64,000 nucleotides of DNA from Amaricoccus macauensis_A (GTDB taxonomy: Bacteria > Pseudomonadota > Alphaproteobacteria > Rhodobacterales > Rhodobacteraceae). The notes under the pieces are model-generated. The model was not told where the DNA came from and searched no databases. It saw only the letters and a program-made list of their open reading frames with translations. The stretch's first letter is position 1; each line of letters begins with the position of its first letter. The stretch is from the NCBI RefSeq assembly GCF_049800915.1, contig NZ_JBNAFY010000002.1:1-64000 (forward strand), read 5' to 3'. Of this stretch, positions 26,514-35,266 are shown one piece after another. The translations under genes were made by a program, and so were the position numbers.

Positions 26514-27074
26514 TTACTTGGGATAGACCCTGGAGCGTGTGTGGGTCGGAATGGCCGTGTCGGTTTCTCCGCCGATGCGTTCACCTGTCAGGCGATCGAA
26601 TTCGCCAGTGGCCTGGCCCACGACGCCGCCCGCGGGCGTTTGCGGTTCATCGGCATGCAACCCCTCTGGCGTTCCTATCCTTTGTCCCGTGAGGCGGTCG
26701 AACTCACCCGTGGCACTGCCCGCGCCACCAAACTGACCGACCGTATCGTAGACGGGCTTTGCGCCTTGTGGCTCGGCGTCGATATCGATCGCCTCATGGT
26801 CGAGAATGCCGATGATGCTGGTTTCCGTTCCCGTTGCGATGTCCGCGACCAGCAGCAGTGTGCAACCGCGCTCGATGCCCGCGGCGTATCGACTACGGTC
26901 CTCTTCGGGCAGGGGAAGATCGGCAATATCCGCCTCCCGTGCCTCGCTTCGCAAGGTGATCGCGGTGGCCGGAATTCCGACGGATTCGAGCCGGGCAGCG
27001 GTTCGCTCCGCGGCGTATTCGTCGCGGTAAAGCGCCGCGATGGTCGATGTTCTGGACGTTGTGACAGTCTGCAC
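26514..27074 (-). CDS. Hypothetical protein with general-stress-protein-like N-terminus and duplicated C-terminal motif
   Basis: The 186-residue product has N-terminal TSTIAALYRDEYAAERTAARLESVGIPATAI, resembling the repeat found in heat-induced stress protein YflT / GSP17M-like domains. The C-terminal half carries the motif ATGEFDRLTG(Q/E)RIG twice, about 35 residues apart. The GTG at 27074 has GGAG 8 bases upstream and is preferred over the ATG at 27098, which lacks a ribosome site. Soluble; function unknown. Confidence 0.7.
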   Translation of the reverse strand: MQTVTTSRTSTIAALYRDEYAAERTAARLESVGIPATAITLRSEAREADIADLPLPEEDRSRYAAGIERGCTLLLVADIATGTETSIIGILDHEAIDIDAEPQGAKPVYDTVGQFGGAGSATGEFDRLTGQRIGTPEGLHADEPQTPAGGVVGQATGEFDRLTGERIGGETDTAIPTHTRSRVYPK

Positions 27075-27303
27075 TTCGAAGCTCCAATGGTGTGACATTG
27101 AATGCGGCGCTATCAGCGGTGCCTCGATGGCATCCGAAGGCGCCTGCATTCGGATGAGCGTTAAAGTCGCGAACGGCTGGGGAGGTTCCATGCCTGCGGA
27201 CCTCGCTCAATCACTCTGGCGTGTGATGTCTCCTCGAGAAAATCGCGGAGCGTTGGAGGGGCGTCTGTGTGTTAATCTCCGGGCAACGGGTGCGGAAATT
27301 ATC

Positions 27304-27342
27304 TGCATGGAATATGCATGAAATATGCATAAAAGCTGCATG
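27304..27342 (+). repeat. Phased 11-bp ATG array 2 (TGCATG type)
   Basis: TGCATG occurs at 27304, 27315 and 27337 and TGCATA at 27326, an exact 11-bp pitch. It differs by one base from array 1 (5722) over 39 bp. It ends 18 bp before the ATG used for the SDR gene, in the position of a 5' untranslated region or operator. Confidence 0.9.
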
Positions 27343-27360
27343 GCAAATCGGGGGCAGGGC

Positions 27361-28110
27361 ATGGCGCGTCTGGCAGTCGTGACAGGGGGCAATACCGGCA
27401 TCGGGCGCGACCTGGTCAAGGCATTCGCCGCGGATGGCTACGAGGTCGCATTCACCTATGTCGCCGATCCCGACGCCGCCCATTCCCTCGAACACGAGGT
27501 CACCGCCACCGGCTTCCCCTGCGATGCCGGCGATGAGGAAGCGGTTCCAGCGCTCTATGAGACGCTGCGTGAGCGTTTCGGGTGCGCCCCGGATGTGCTT
27601 GTAAACAATGCAGGAATCCAGACATGGGCGCCGCTTCTCGAGCTTTCGGTCGAGCGTTGGGATGCGGTGATGCGCACAAATCTGCGCGGCTGTTTTCTCA
27701 ACACGCAGGCCGCAGCGCGCGAGATGATCGCCGATGGCAAGGGCGGCGCCATCATCAATATCGGCTCGGGCTGCAACAAGGTGGCCTTTCCGAATCTTGT
27801 CGACTACACCGCTTCCAAAGGCGGGATCGAGCAGTTCACAAAGATTTCCGCGGTTGAACTCGGGTCCCATGGAATAAGGGTCAATTGCGTGGCCCCCGGC
27901 GCAATCCTGAACGCCCGCACCGCCGAAGAATCGCCCGATTATGCGGCGCGCTGGTCGCGGATCACGCCGCTCGCGCGCGTTGGCACCGGAGAGGATATTG
28001 CAGGGCCGGTACTGTTTCTCGCCGGTCCGGCGGCCTCCTTCGTCACCGGTCAGACACTTTGGGTGGACGGTGGGTTGTTCACCCGCGCGCCTTGGGCAGA
28101 CGAGGTCTAG
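27361..28110 (+). CDS. Short-chain dehydrogenase/reductase (classical SDR)
   Basis: The 249-residue oxidoreductase has the NAD(P) motif TGGNTGIG, NNAG (VLVNNAGIQ), the catalytic Ser in NIGSG, and the YxxxK pair in YTASKGG. The C-terminal VTGQTLWVDGG is typical of glucose-1-dehydrogenase/FabG-like enzymes. The substrate is not predictable. Start 27361 (MARLAVVTGG) is chosen because the fold begins there; ATGs at 27325 and 27340 fall in the 11-bp array. Confidence 0.88.
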   Translation: MARLAVVTGGNTGIGRDLVKAFAADGYEVAFTYVADPDAAHSLEHEVTATGFPCDAGDEEAVPALYETLRERFGCAPDVLVNNAGIQTWAPLLELSVERWDAVMRTNLRGCFLNTQAAAREMIADGKGGAIINIGSGCNKVAFPNLVDYTASKGGIEQFTKISAVELGSHGIRVNCVAPGAILNARTAEESPDYAARWSRITPLARVGTGEDIAGPVLFLAGPAASFVTGQTLWVDGGLFTRAPWADEV

Positions 28111-28124
28111 AAAGACACTTCTTT

Positions 28125-28403
28125 TCAAATGGATCCGTGCGCAGCCTCCGGATGCTCCGACATGAAGTGGTGCAGCGTCTCGTAAAGCTCACGCGCCCGT
28201 TTCAGGTCATTGGCGTGCAATGCGCCGCGAATCTCGTCACAGATCATCCGTTGCACGGCCTGCGGCCCCTTGTGCTGATGCATGAGATAATCTGCCATTG
28301 CAGCCGCGGCGACCATACATCCGAGATATTCATGCTTCTCGATAAGCTCGACCTCGTCGGGACTCAGATCCGTCATGTCCACGATTTCCTCCGGTGTTAT
28401 CAT
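28125..28403 (-). CDS. Small hypothetical protein
   Basis: The 92-residue acidic, helical protein (ITPEEIVDMTDLSPDEVELIEKHEY; MADYLMHQHKGPQAVQRMICDEI) has histidine pairs but no recognised motif or signal. It is convergent with the SDR gene, with a 14-bp gap. I do not recognise the family. Confidence 0.65.
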   Translation of the reverse strand: MITPEEIVDMTDLSPDEVELIEKHEYLGCMVAAAAMADYLMHQHKGPQAVQRMICDEIRGALHANDLKRARELYETLHHFMSEHPEAAHGSI

Positions 28404-28555
28404 GATTCAGCCTCCCCATTGCTGAATTAGTATCCTCCCAAAACCTGAGTCGTGCCATGACTGGCATCAAGGAATTAACTCTTTGGTAACCTCACGTTTG
28501 ACGCAAGCGGGCCTCCGAGTGCATTTTCAAAGCGGGGAATGGATGGGGTTTGGTG

Positions 28556-28882
28556 ATGATTTCCGGGATTCGGATGGCTTTCTTGATGTCTGCGCTGTTT
28601 TTTGTCGCGGCATGCTCTGGTGGCGATCGCGTGATCAAGCCGGACCAAAGCGGCGGGAGCAAGGCGGACGGTGTCGTCTCGATGTCATCGACGGTTTCGC
28701 TGTTCCACCCTTTCGAACCGGACTGGAACGTGGCGCATGAGGGCGCTGCAACACGCTGCCGGTCCTGGGGCTACAAATCGCAGCCAACCTTCACCGGCAC
28801 ACGCGAATTCTGTCAGGCCTGGGACAAGCACGGGCGCTGCATGGAAACGCAACTCACCCGCTACTATGAGTGTCACGGCTGA
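28556..28882 (+). CDS. YecR-like lipoprotein
   Basis: The product of about 108 residues has an N-terminal hydrophobic stretch ending in the lipobox VAAC, so it is predicted to be lipidated. The domain VSMSSTVSLFHPFEPDWNVA ... ATRCRSWGYKSQPTF with a C-terminal TRYYECHG matches the small YecR-type lipoprotein family, whose function is unclear. The start is uncertain: 28550 TTG, 28556 ATG and 28574 ATG are all possible. Confidence 0.7.
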   Translation: MISGIRMAFLMSALFFVAACSGGDRVIKPDQSGGSKADGVVSMSSTVSLFHPFEPDWNVAHEGAATRCRSWGYKSQPTFTGTREFCQAWDKHGRCMETQLTRYYECHG

Positions 28883-28890
28883 AAGTCGCT

Positions 28891-29586
28891 CTACGGGAGC
28901 GCGACATAGCTTGCGCCAATCTCGCGTAGCAACTTTCGACGCATGGCATCTGCATAGTCTTCGTAGCCATCGGCAACTTCGACAAAGGCTCCCGGGCCGA
29001 AAATGACTTCCTCGCGGTAGTATGGCACCGGCGGGGGGAGATCACCGGCAATCACCAGCGCGTTCACGGTGATTCCCGTCATATCCATCGCCCTGTAGGC
29101 GCTTGCCGGGGGGAATCCGTCATTGTTCACGCCATCGCCGGCAATATCGATCACCTGACGAACACAGGTTGCTGGCGTATCTTGCAGTCTTAGCCGGGCA
29201 TGAGTGAGGGCATAGCCCAACGCCGTCGGAAATTCCGCGACGGTTCTTTCCCTGGTCCGGATACGGTTTGCTGCCGCGTCTATTAATTGACGGCTGTCGA
29301 TGAATTGCCACTCAAGCCAGTCATACTGCTGGCGCGTTCCACTCCATTCGAAGGCCGTCAGCCAGATGCCATTCTGCGCCTGGATTGCACTCTTGACGCT
29401 CTCATCCGTGAGCGCCCGTGCCAGTCCTTCCCGCTGAAGTTCATATTCCCGAGCATCCACAGACGCGGAAACATCAAGGGCGAGTACAAGTGAAAGAGCA
29501 CATGCCTCCACGAGCGAAGGGCCCGCAAGGCAGCAGGGTACCAGAAATGGAAGGAATCCGCAGGCAATCTTTCGAACATACCTCAT
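28891..29586 (-). CDS. DUF1194 VWA-like secreted protein
   Basis: The 231-residue product has a signal peptide (ends near SLVEA). The DUF1194 VWA-like fold follows: LSLVLALDVSASVDAREYELQ contains the MIDAS DxSxS, and IDIAGDGVNNDG supplies a further metal-site Asp. The start at 29586 (MRYVRKIACG) gives a proper signal sequence; the longer frame overlaps recJ. It follows recJ after 34 bp on the same strand and may share its transcript. The ligand is unknown. Confidence 0.8.
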   Translation of the reverse strand: MRYVRKIACGFLPFLVPCCLAGPSLVEACALSLVLALDVSASVDAREYELQREGLARALTDESVKSAIQAQNGIWLTAFEWSGTRQQYDWLEWQFIDSRQLIDAAANRIRTRERTVAEFPTALGYALTHARLRLQDTPATCVRQVIDIAGDGVNNDGFPPASAYRAMDMTGITVNALVIAGDLPPPVPYYREEVIFGPGAFVEVADGYEDYADAMRRKLLREIGASYVALP

Positions 29587-29620
29587 GCGAAACGAGTTTG
29601 ACGCCTTGCCTCGCGTCAGG

Positions 29621-31375
29621 TCAATCACGGGCTGGAGCAGCGTCCTCCACGAAAAGCTTTGCCTTCGATCGTCCGCCCCAATCATCGCGCTCCAGCCGGC
29701 CCGCAAAATGGATCGGTCGATCTCTGAGCCCGTTCAGGGTTTCGCCGAAATCCGACTCGAATGCGCCGAAGGAAATAGCTTCGAGCCTTCCACCCAAGGA
29801 GTCGCTCAAGGTCAGTGAGAGATGGCTCTCACCGACCGGACGGAACCGGGAGATGCGCGCATCCGCAATCGCAACCCTCGGCGCCGGTGCCGACATTCCG
29901 AATGGTCCGGCCTGAGCGATGGCCTCGGCCGCATCCAGTGTCGCGCCCCCAACCCCAAGGACCCCCGAGATCTCCATCTCGTCCTGAACCTCGGGCGCCG
30001 CGCCGGCTTCGGCAATCAGCTCCTCAAGCCTAGACATGGCCGGCCCAAGTTGCGCTTGGGTGAGGCTGAGCCCGACCGCAGCTTTATGACCGCCGCCCTT
30101 TTCGATGAGCCCCTCGTCGCGCAGGCGCGCAATGCACGCTCCCATGTCCAGGCCTCCCGCGGAGCGCCCAGAGCCCTTTCCGGCCTCTCCGTCAAAGCCG
30201 ATCACAATGGCTGGTCGGCCAAACGCTTCCTTGAGGCGCGACGCAACGATCCCCACGACCCCGGGGTGCCACCCCTCGCTGGCGGCCCAGATGAGGGGGC
30301 CGGGTTCGCCGCGCGCCTCAACCTGATCGAGCGCCTGGTTCGCAACGGCAGCTTCGAGCGAGCGGCGCTCGGTGTTAAGCCGGTCGAGACGCTCCGCGAG
30401 TGCTGCCGCTTCATGATGATCGGCGGTCGACAGCAGCCGCGCCCCGATATCGGGTGCTCCGATCCGCCCTCCCGCATTCACCCGAGGCCCAAAGACAAAG
30501 CCGAGCGTATGGCAGGTGGGGGCCGTCTTCAGCTTCGCAACAGATGCAAGCGCCGCGATCCCGGGTCGGCCGTGCTCGGACATGACCGCAAGGCCCTGTC
30601 GGACAAAGGCCCGGTTCAGCCCTTTCAGCGGCGCTACGTCGGCAACTGTTGCGAGGGCTACAAGATCGAGGAGCCCGAGAAGGTTCGGACCATTCTGACT
30701 CTCGGCGCGCATCAGTCGATTGACACCAACGAGCATGAGAAAGACGACCGCCGCAGCGCAGATATGCCCGAGACCACTGTCATCGTCATGACGGTTCGGG
30801 TTCACCACCGCGATGCAATCCGGCATGGTTTCGCCTGCCAGATGGTGATCCAGTACGATTACGTCACATTGAGCCGCAGCAATTGGATCGTGGCTCAGTG
30901 TCCCGCAGTCCACACAAACGATCAGGTCGTGCTCGCAGCCAAGACGTTCCATGGCGGGCGTGTTCGGACCGTAGCCCTCCTTGAGGCGGTCAGGAATATA
31001 GAGCGTCGGGCGGATCCCGAGATGCCTTAGCCAGCAGACCAGAAGGGCGGCCGACGCACCACCATCCACATCGTAGTCGGCGAAGATCGCGATCCGTTCG
31101 CGCTTCTTCACCGCCTCGTGGAAGCGTGAGGCGGCCTTGTCCATGTCCCGCAGGCTGGACGGGTCCGGCAACAAATCCCGAAGGGTTGGAGCCAGAAACC
31201 CAGTGGCCTCGCCAGGGGCGATCCCGCGACGTGCAAGGATGGTGGCAAGTATTTCCGGGATGCCGCAAGTTTGCGCAAGTGCGAGGGCATGACGTTCTTC
31301 ATCCGTCGTGGCTCCAAGCCAGCGTCGACGCATGAGAGAATTTTCAACATTGAGACACAGCGGGCGTTCGGTCAT
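29621..31375 (-). CDS. recJ: Single-stranded-DNA-specific exonuclease RecJ
   Basis: The 584-residue protein has the DHH-family metal motifs FADYDVDGGASAALLV, VCVDCGT and VLDHHLAGE. DHHA1-type residues follow (GPRVNAGGRIG; GKGSGRSAGGLDMGACI; EKGGGHKAAVG) and then a C-terminal OB-like region. RecJ degrades ssDNA 5' to 3' in recombination and mismatch repair. It lies downstream of chrR on the same strand with a 78-bp gap. Confidence 0.93.
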   Translation of the reverse strand: MTERPLCLNVENSLMRRRWLGATTDEERHALALAQTCGIPEILATILARRGIAPGEATGFLAPTLRDLLPDPSSLRDMDKAASRFHEAVKKRERIAIFADYDVDGGASAALLVCWLRHLGIRPTLYIPDRLKEGYGPNTPAMERLGCEHDLIVCVDCGTLSHDPIAAAQCDVIVLDHHLAGETMPDCIAVVNPNRHDDDSGLGHICAAAVVFLMLVGVNRLMRAESQNGPNLLGLLDLVALATVADVAPLKGLNRAFVRQGLAVMSEHGRPGIAALASVAKLKTAPTCHTLGFVFGPRVNAGGRIGAPDIGARLLSTADHHEAAALAERLDRLNTERRSLEAAVANQALDQVEARGEPGPLIWAASEGWHPGVVGIVASRLKEAFGRPAIVIGFDGEAGKGSGRSAGGLDMGACIARLRDEGLIEKGGGHKAAVGLSLTQAQLGPAMSRLEELIAEAGAAPEVQDEMEISGVLGVGGATLDAAEAIAQAGPFGMSAPAPRVAIADARISRFRPVGESHLSLTLSDSLGGRLEAISFGAFESDFGETLNGLRDRPIHFAGRLERDDWGGRSKAKLFVEDAAPARD

Positions 31376-31453
31376 GCAGAGGTCTTTGCCCGGAAAGCTG
31401 CCCGCTTTCCAGTGCAGATCCGCGCACGAGCGCGCAACATCTCCGCAAGGTGT

Positions 31454-32101
31454 TCAGATCCCCAGAAGTGGCTGAATGAGGCGGGGCAACATGCCCGTGA
31501 AACGTAGGGGCGAGTCAGTCGCAGCGAGGCAGATGCACGGGTCCCCCGGACCCGCCTGCGGTTTGTGGTCGCAGCCGTCGTCGTCTTCGACCTCAACGTC
31601 GCCCACCTGGTAGCAATTGCGACCATCGTGGAAACTGCCCTGCAGAACCAGCGTCATTTCCAGTCCGGAATGTCCATGTTCGGGCACAGCCATTCCGGGC
31701 GGGATATAGAGAAGACGCAAGGATCCCTCCGGGGACTTGTCCAGAACCTGCTGACGTATGCCACCCCCGAGCGGTCGCCAACGCGGCGCGTTTCCACCCA
31801 GTGCCGCCATAACCGGGCCGGGATATATCCCATCGGGGCGACTGCGTGATGGCGACTCGGGCATCGGTTCGAAATCATCGAGTTGGCTCAGCACACGCTC
31901 CCTAAGGCCCTGGCTGACTGTCGCCGGTTCAAGCCGGTCGACCACCGCTCCACCAAGAACCTCGAGAGCCTCCATGTAGGCTCGGCATTCGTCGCACAGT
32001 GAAACATGTGCTGCGACCACGACCGAGAACGGGTGCGGCAGCGTGCCGCAGACATAGGCTTGGAGCAGATGCTCCGGAATATGATGCGATGCGACCTTCA
32101 T
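31454..32101 (-). CDS. chrR: ChrR-type zinc anti-sigma factor
   Basis: The 215-residue protein has an N-terminal ZAS domain with zinc ligands His (near the N-terminus) and HVSLCDEC, and a C-terminal cupin (PPGMAVPEHGHSGLEMTLVL ... GDVEVEDDDGCDHKP). In Rhodobacter-type systems ChrR holds RpoE inactive, and the cupin domain is needed for the singlet-oxygen response. It starts 3 bp after rpoE, so the pair is one operon. Confidence 0.92.
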   Translation of the reverse strand: MKVASHHIPEHLLQAYVCGTLPHPFSVVVAAHVSLCDECRAYMEALEVLGGAVVDRLEPATVSQGLRERVLSQLDDFEPMPESPSRSRPDGIYPGPVMAALGGNAPRWRPLGGGIRQQVLDKSPEGSLRLLYIPPGMAVPEHGHSGLEMTLVLQGSFHDGRNCYQVGDVEVEDDDGCDHKPQAGPGDPCICLAATDSPLRFTGMLPRLIQPLLGI

Positions 32102-32104
32102 TCC

Positions 32105-32671
32105 CTATCGCAAGTCCTTCAGTTCATGCCGCAGCCGTTCGAGCCCGAGCCGGATGCGTGATTTGATCGTTCCAAGAGGCAAGCCCGTTTCCGTGGATAT
32201 CTCCCGATGTGTCAGCTCGCCCAGATAGGCCTTCTCTATTATGGCCGATTGCTCCGGCGCGAGATTGCCGAGCGCTTCGCGGAGCCGCCGGGCCTCCTGA
32301 TCCAGCGCCAGAATCATGCCTGCATCCGACTGGGCTTCCGGTTCGTTGGCGATTTCGTCTGGAACCGGTCGTCCCTCGCGGCGCGCCAAGTCGATCCGCC
32401 TGTTCCGGGCGATCCGGTAGATCCATGCCGAAGCCTCCGCGCGGTGCGGATCGAACTGCGATGCCTTTCGCCAGACCGAAAGCATGACATCCTGCAGGAC
32501 GTCTTCCGCGGCACCACTGTTGAGACCGGTCTTCATAAGCATCGCCTTCAGTCGCGGCGAGAAGTGGTCGAACAGTTTTGCGAAAGCTGTTCGATCCCGT
32601 TCGTCGCGCACGGCGAGTAGCCAGATTGTCGCATCCGATAGCTGATCGGGGCGTGACGTTTCACAGTCCAT
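32105..32671 (-). CDS. rpoE: ECF sigma factor RpoE (singlet-oxygen response type, paired with ChrR)
   Basis: The 188-residue ECF sigma has region 2 (FAKLFDHFSPRLKAMLMKTG ... AEDVLQDVMLSVWRKA ... AWIYRIARNRRIDLARR) and region 4 (LAPEQSAIIEKAYLGELTHREISTETGLPLGTIKSRIRLGLERLRHEL). Pairing with ChrR and the 32772-32797 promoter place it in the group that answers singlet oxygen. The start is uncertain: ATGs at 32686 and 32713 are alternatives. 32671 is chosen from family length, although AAGGAG sits unusually close to it. Confidence 0.9.
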   Translation of the reverse strand: MDCETSRPDQLSDATIWLLAVRDERDRTAFAKLFDHFSPRLKAMLMKTGLNSGAAEDVLQDVMLSVWRKASQFDPHRAEASAWIYRIARNRRIDLARREGRPVPDEIANEPEAQSDAGMILALDQEARRLREALGNLAPEQSAIIEKAYLGELTHREISTETGLPLGTIKSRIRLGLERLRHELKDLR

Positions 32672-32771
32672 ACTCCTTAATTGCATGCCCTGCTCGGGCA
32701 TGGCTACAGCCATTTAAGCCTACTCGTGACCATCTGGGTTTCTGCCAGACCATGTTTCGTTTCGGTGACTC

Positions 32772-32797
32772 TACGGTTGCCCCTTCGAATTGGATCA
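32772..32797 (-). promoter_or_regulatory. Predicted RpoE-dependent autoregulatory promoter
   Basis: On the minus strand TGATCC (32792-32797) is followed after 16 bp by CGTA (32772-32775). This matches the -35/-10 pattern known for Rhodobacter sphaeroides sigma-E promoters. It lies 75-125 bp upstream of the sigma gene start and points towards it. Confidence 0.75.
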
Positions 32798-32906
32798 ATC
32801 GACGTACATGTAATGTGAAACGATTGATGCCGCGGCCAGACAGGGTGAGGCCCAGCCAATCCGGAGATTCCGGGTGATGTGCTTCTCGAAATAAAGCTGG
32901 AACGGA

Positions 32907-33851
32907 TCAGGCGTCGGAGAAGAAGCCCGGACCGGCGCGTTCCCGCAAGATGGCGGCTGCTTCCGCGCCCATAGCAGCACCGTCTTCGACGCTTCCTGCG
33001 ATGGAATGAGAGAGGCATTCGGATCCGCTCGGCCGGAGAATTTCGCCCCGAAGCGTCAGCCTGTCACCATCAAGTATTGCAAGCCCGCCGATTGGTGTCT
33101 GGCATGACCCGTCGAGTCCCGCGAGAAATGACCGCTCCGCCGCGAGGCGCCTGCCGGTCGGGCCGTCGTGGATCGGTGCGAGGAGATCTGACACGCGATC
33201 ATCGTCGAGCCTTTGCTCGATACCGATTGCACCCTGCGCCACAGCGGGGAGCATGTCGTCCTCGGAAATTGGCGTGGTGGCGATTTCGGTCATTCCGAGT
33301 CGCCTGAGCCCCGCCATGGCCAGGAAAGTGGCTTGAGCCACGCCTTCCCGGAGCTTTCGCAGCCGGGTCTGGACGTTTCCCCGAAACTCCACGACCTCCA
33401 GATCGGGCCTGCGGAACTTGAGCTGTGCCTTGCGCCGCAGGCTCGACGTCCCGACCACGGCACCTTCCGGCAGATCGGCAAGCGTCAGGCCGTCGAGACT
33501 AATAAAGGCGTCGCGAGGGTCTTCGCGGGGGAGATAGCAGGAAAGACCCAACCCATTGGGCTGCTCCACCGGCATATCTTTCATGGAATGAACGGCAATG
33601 TCGATTGCGCCCGAAAGAAGGGCTTCCTCGATTTCCTTGGTGAAGAGACCCTTGCCACCGATTTCCGACAGGGGCCGGTTCTGCACCCGATCGCCGGTCG
33701 TCTTGATGGCCACGATCTCAAAGGATTCCTCAGGCAAGCCGTGCTCCGCCATGAGACGGTCCCGGGTTTCATACGCTTGTGCGAGAGCAAGCGGGCTGCC
33801 GCGGGTTCCGATCAGAAGGGGGCGCTCGGGCATAGGAAGGTCGGGGGTCAT
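32907..33851 (-). CDS. hemC: Porphobilinogen deaminase (hydroxymethylbilane synthase)
   Basis: The 314-residue enzyme has LIGTRGSPLALAQA, KTTGDRVQNRPLSEIGGKGLFTKE, HSMKDMPVEQP and GTSSLRRKAQL. The cysteine that holds the dipyrromethane cofactor is in GSCQTPIGG. It condenses four porphobilinogens to hydroxymethylbilane in tetrapyrrole synthesis. Start 33851 (MTPDLPMPERP) is preferred to 33914. It is divergent from hemE across 77 bp, so the two haem genes may share regulation. Confidence 0.94.
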   Translation of the reverse strand: MTPDLPMPERPLLIGTRGSPLALAQAYETRDRLMAEHGLPEESFEIVAIKTTGDRVQNRPLSEIGGKGLFTKEIEEALLSGAIDIAVHSMKDMPVEQPNGLGLSCYLPREDPRDAFISLDGLTLADLPEGAVVGTSSLRRKAQLKFRRPDLEVVEFRGNVQTRLRKLREGVAQATFLAMAGLRRLGMTEIATTPISEDDMLPAVAQGAIGIEQRLDDDRVSDLLAPIHDGPTGRRLAAERSFLAGLDGSCQTPIGGLAILDGDRLTLRGEILRPSGSECLSHSIAGSVEDGAAMGAEAAAILRERAGPGFFSDA

Positions 33852-33928
33852 CTCGGGCGGGTTTCGCTTTTCATTCCGGCACGCATGGGTAAGGTCGCGC
33901 GACTTCATGCGCAAGGCGGAAAGCTACG

Positions 33929-34969
33929 ATGGCCGGACCAGAGAAAAAACTGTTGAGAGCACTCCGCGGAGAAAGCTTCCCCGTACCGCCCGTGTGGATG
34001 ATGCGTCAGGCCGGACGTTATCTGCCCGAGTATCGCGCGACGCGGGAAAAGGCGGGCAGCTTTCTCGACCTCTGCTACAATCCAGACCTTGCGACCGAAG
34101 TGACCTTACAACCGATCCGGCGATACGGTTTCGACGCGGCGATCCTCTTCGCGGATATCCTGCTGGTGCCGCAGGCGCTGGGTGCGGATCTTACCTTTGT
34201 TCAAGGCGAAGGTCCCCGGTTGTCGACCGTCACTTCGGCTCGGGACCTTGAGCAACTCAGACCTGCGGACGAGATCCACGAGACTCTTTCACCCATTTAC
34301 GAGACGGTTGCACAATTGCGGGGCGAATTGCCGCCGGACACCCCACTGATCGGATTTGCGGGCGCGCCGTGGACCGTGGCGACCTACATGATTGCCGGTA
34401 GGGGAACACCGGATCAGGCTCCCGCGCGGCGCCTTCTCTATTCCGATACTCAGACTTTCGATGCTCTAATCGACCGGATTGCCGAAGCGACGACCCTTTA
34501 TCTTCTCGAACAGATCAAGGCTGGTGCGGAGGTTATCAAGATCTTCGACAGTTGGGCCGGCGCGCTTCCCGGCCCGTGGTTCCGGCGCTACGCGATCGAA
34601 CCCGTTGCTCGTATCATCGGCGATCTCCGCAAGGCCTATCCGGACGTTCCGATCATTGGCTTTCCGCGCGGGGCGGGGGCAGGCTACCTCGCTTTCGCCG
34701 AGGAAGCGGGTGCGCAGGCGATTGCGCTCGATACGTCGGTCGATCCCGACTGGGCGGCGAAAGCCCTGCAGACGCAGATGTGTGTTCAGGGCAATCTCGA
34801 TCCCCTTCTTCTGGTTGAAGGGGGAGAACCACTTCGTAAGGAAACGGCGCGTATCAAGCGCGGTTTTGCGGGCGGACCGCATATTTTCAACCTCGGCCAC
34901 GGCATCACGCCCCAAGCGGATCCCTCTCATGTTGATCAGATGCTCGAGGTCATCCGCAACGATGCTTGA
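33929..34969 (+). CDS. hemE: Uroporphyrinogen decarboxylase
   Basis: The 346-residue enzyme has the signature PPVWMMRQAGRYLPEYR and the active-site FADILLVPQALG, GFAGAPWTVATYM and FDSWAGALPG. The C-terminus contains NLGHGITPQADPSHV. It decarboxylates uroporphyrinogen III to coproporphyrinogen III. Divergent from hemC. Confidence 0.95.
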   Translation: MAGPEKKLLRALRGESFPVPPVWMMRQAGRYLPEYRATREKAGSFLDLCYNPDLATEVTLQPIRRYGFDAAILFADILLVPQALGADLTFVQGEGPRLSTVTSARDLEQLRPADEIHETLSPIYETVAQLRGELPPDTPLIGFAGAPWTVATYMIAGRGTPDQAPARRLLYSDTQTFDALIDRIAEATTLYLLEQIKAGAEVIKIFDSWAGALPGPWFRRYAIEPVARIIGDLRKAYPDVPIIGFPRGAGAGYLAFAEEAGAQAIALDTSVDPDWAAKALQTQMCVQGNLDPLLLVEGGEPLRKETARIKRGFAGGPHIFNLGHGITPQADPSHVDQMLEVIRNDA

Positions 34970-35266
34970 CCTTGCTCCAAGAGAAGCAGTCAGCCTAGGT
35001 GTGCCAGTAGTTGAATAGAGCCAAACCGATCGGTCCGAAGTATTGCGCGACCGTCGGCTTGAAAATTGATCCAGAATTTACCGTTGTTGATTTCAGTCGG
35101 GTTGTCGCGAGGCGATTAACGCTGAAATCCATGGATTTACATTGCTTTCTTCGCAGAAATGACTGTGACATTTATCATATGTCGCACCCGTGCGTTTGTG
35201 GGAACTTGCGGGTGAACCGGCATGGGTCGTCGCCATCGGGGCGCGAGGGCCGGAAGGGGTTTTGAA
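34970..35266. other. Gene-free stretch between hemE and the O-methyltransferase
   Basis: This stretch is AT-richer than its surroundings. An imperfect dyad GACAT-N7-ATGTC at about 35164-35180 loosely resembles the TGT-N12-ACA class of PpsR/CrtJ sites but does not fit it well. It probably holds the promoter of the O-methyltransferase gene. Confidence 0.4.

Noticed and set aside
35011..35265. 84-codon frame between hemE and the O-methyltransferase
   Set aside because: AT-rich atypical codons, no domain, and it overlaps the likely promoter of the methyltransferase.
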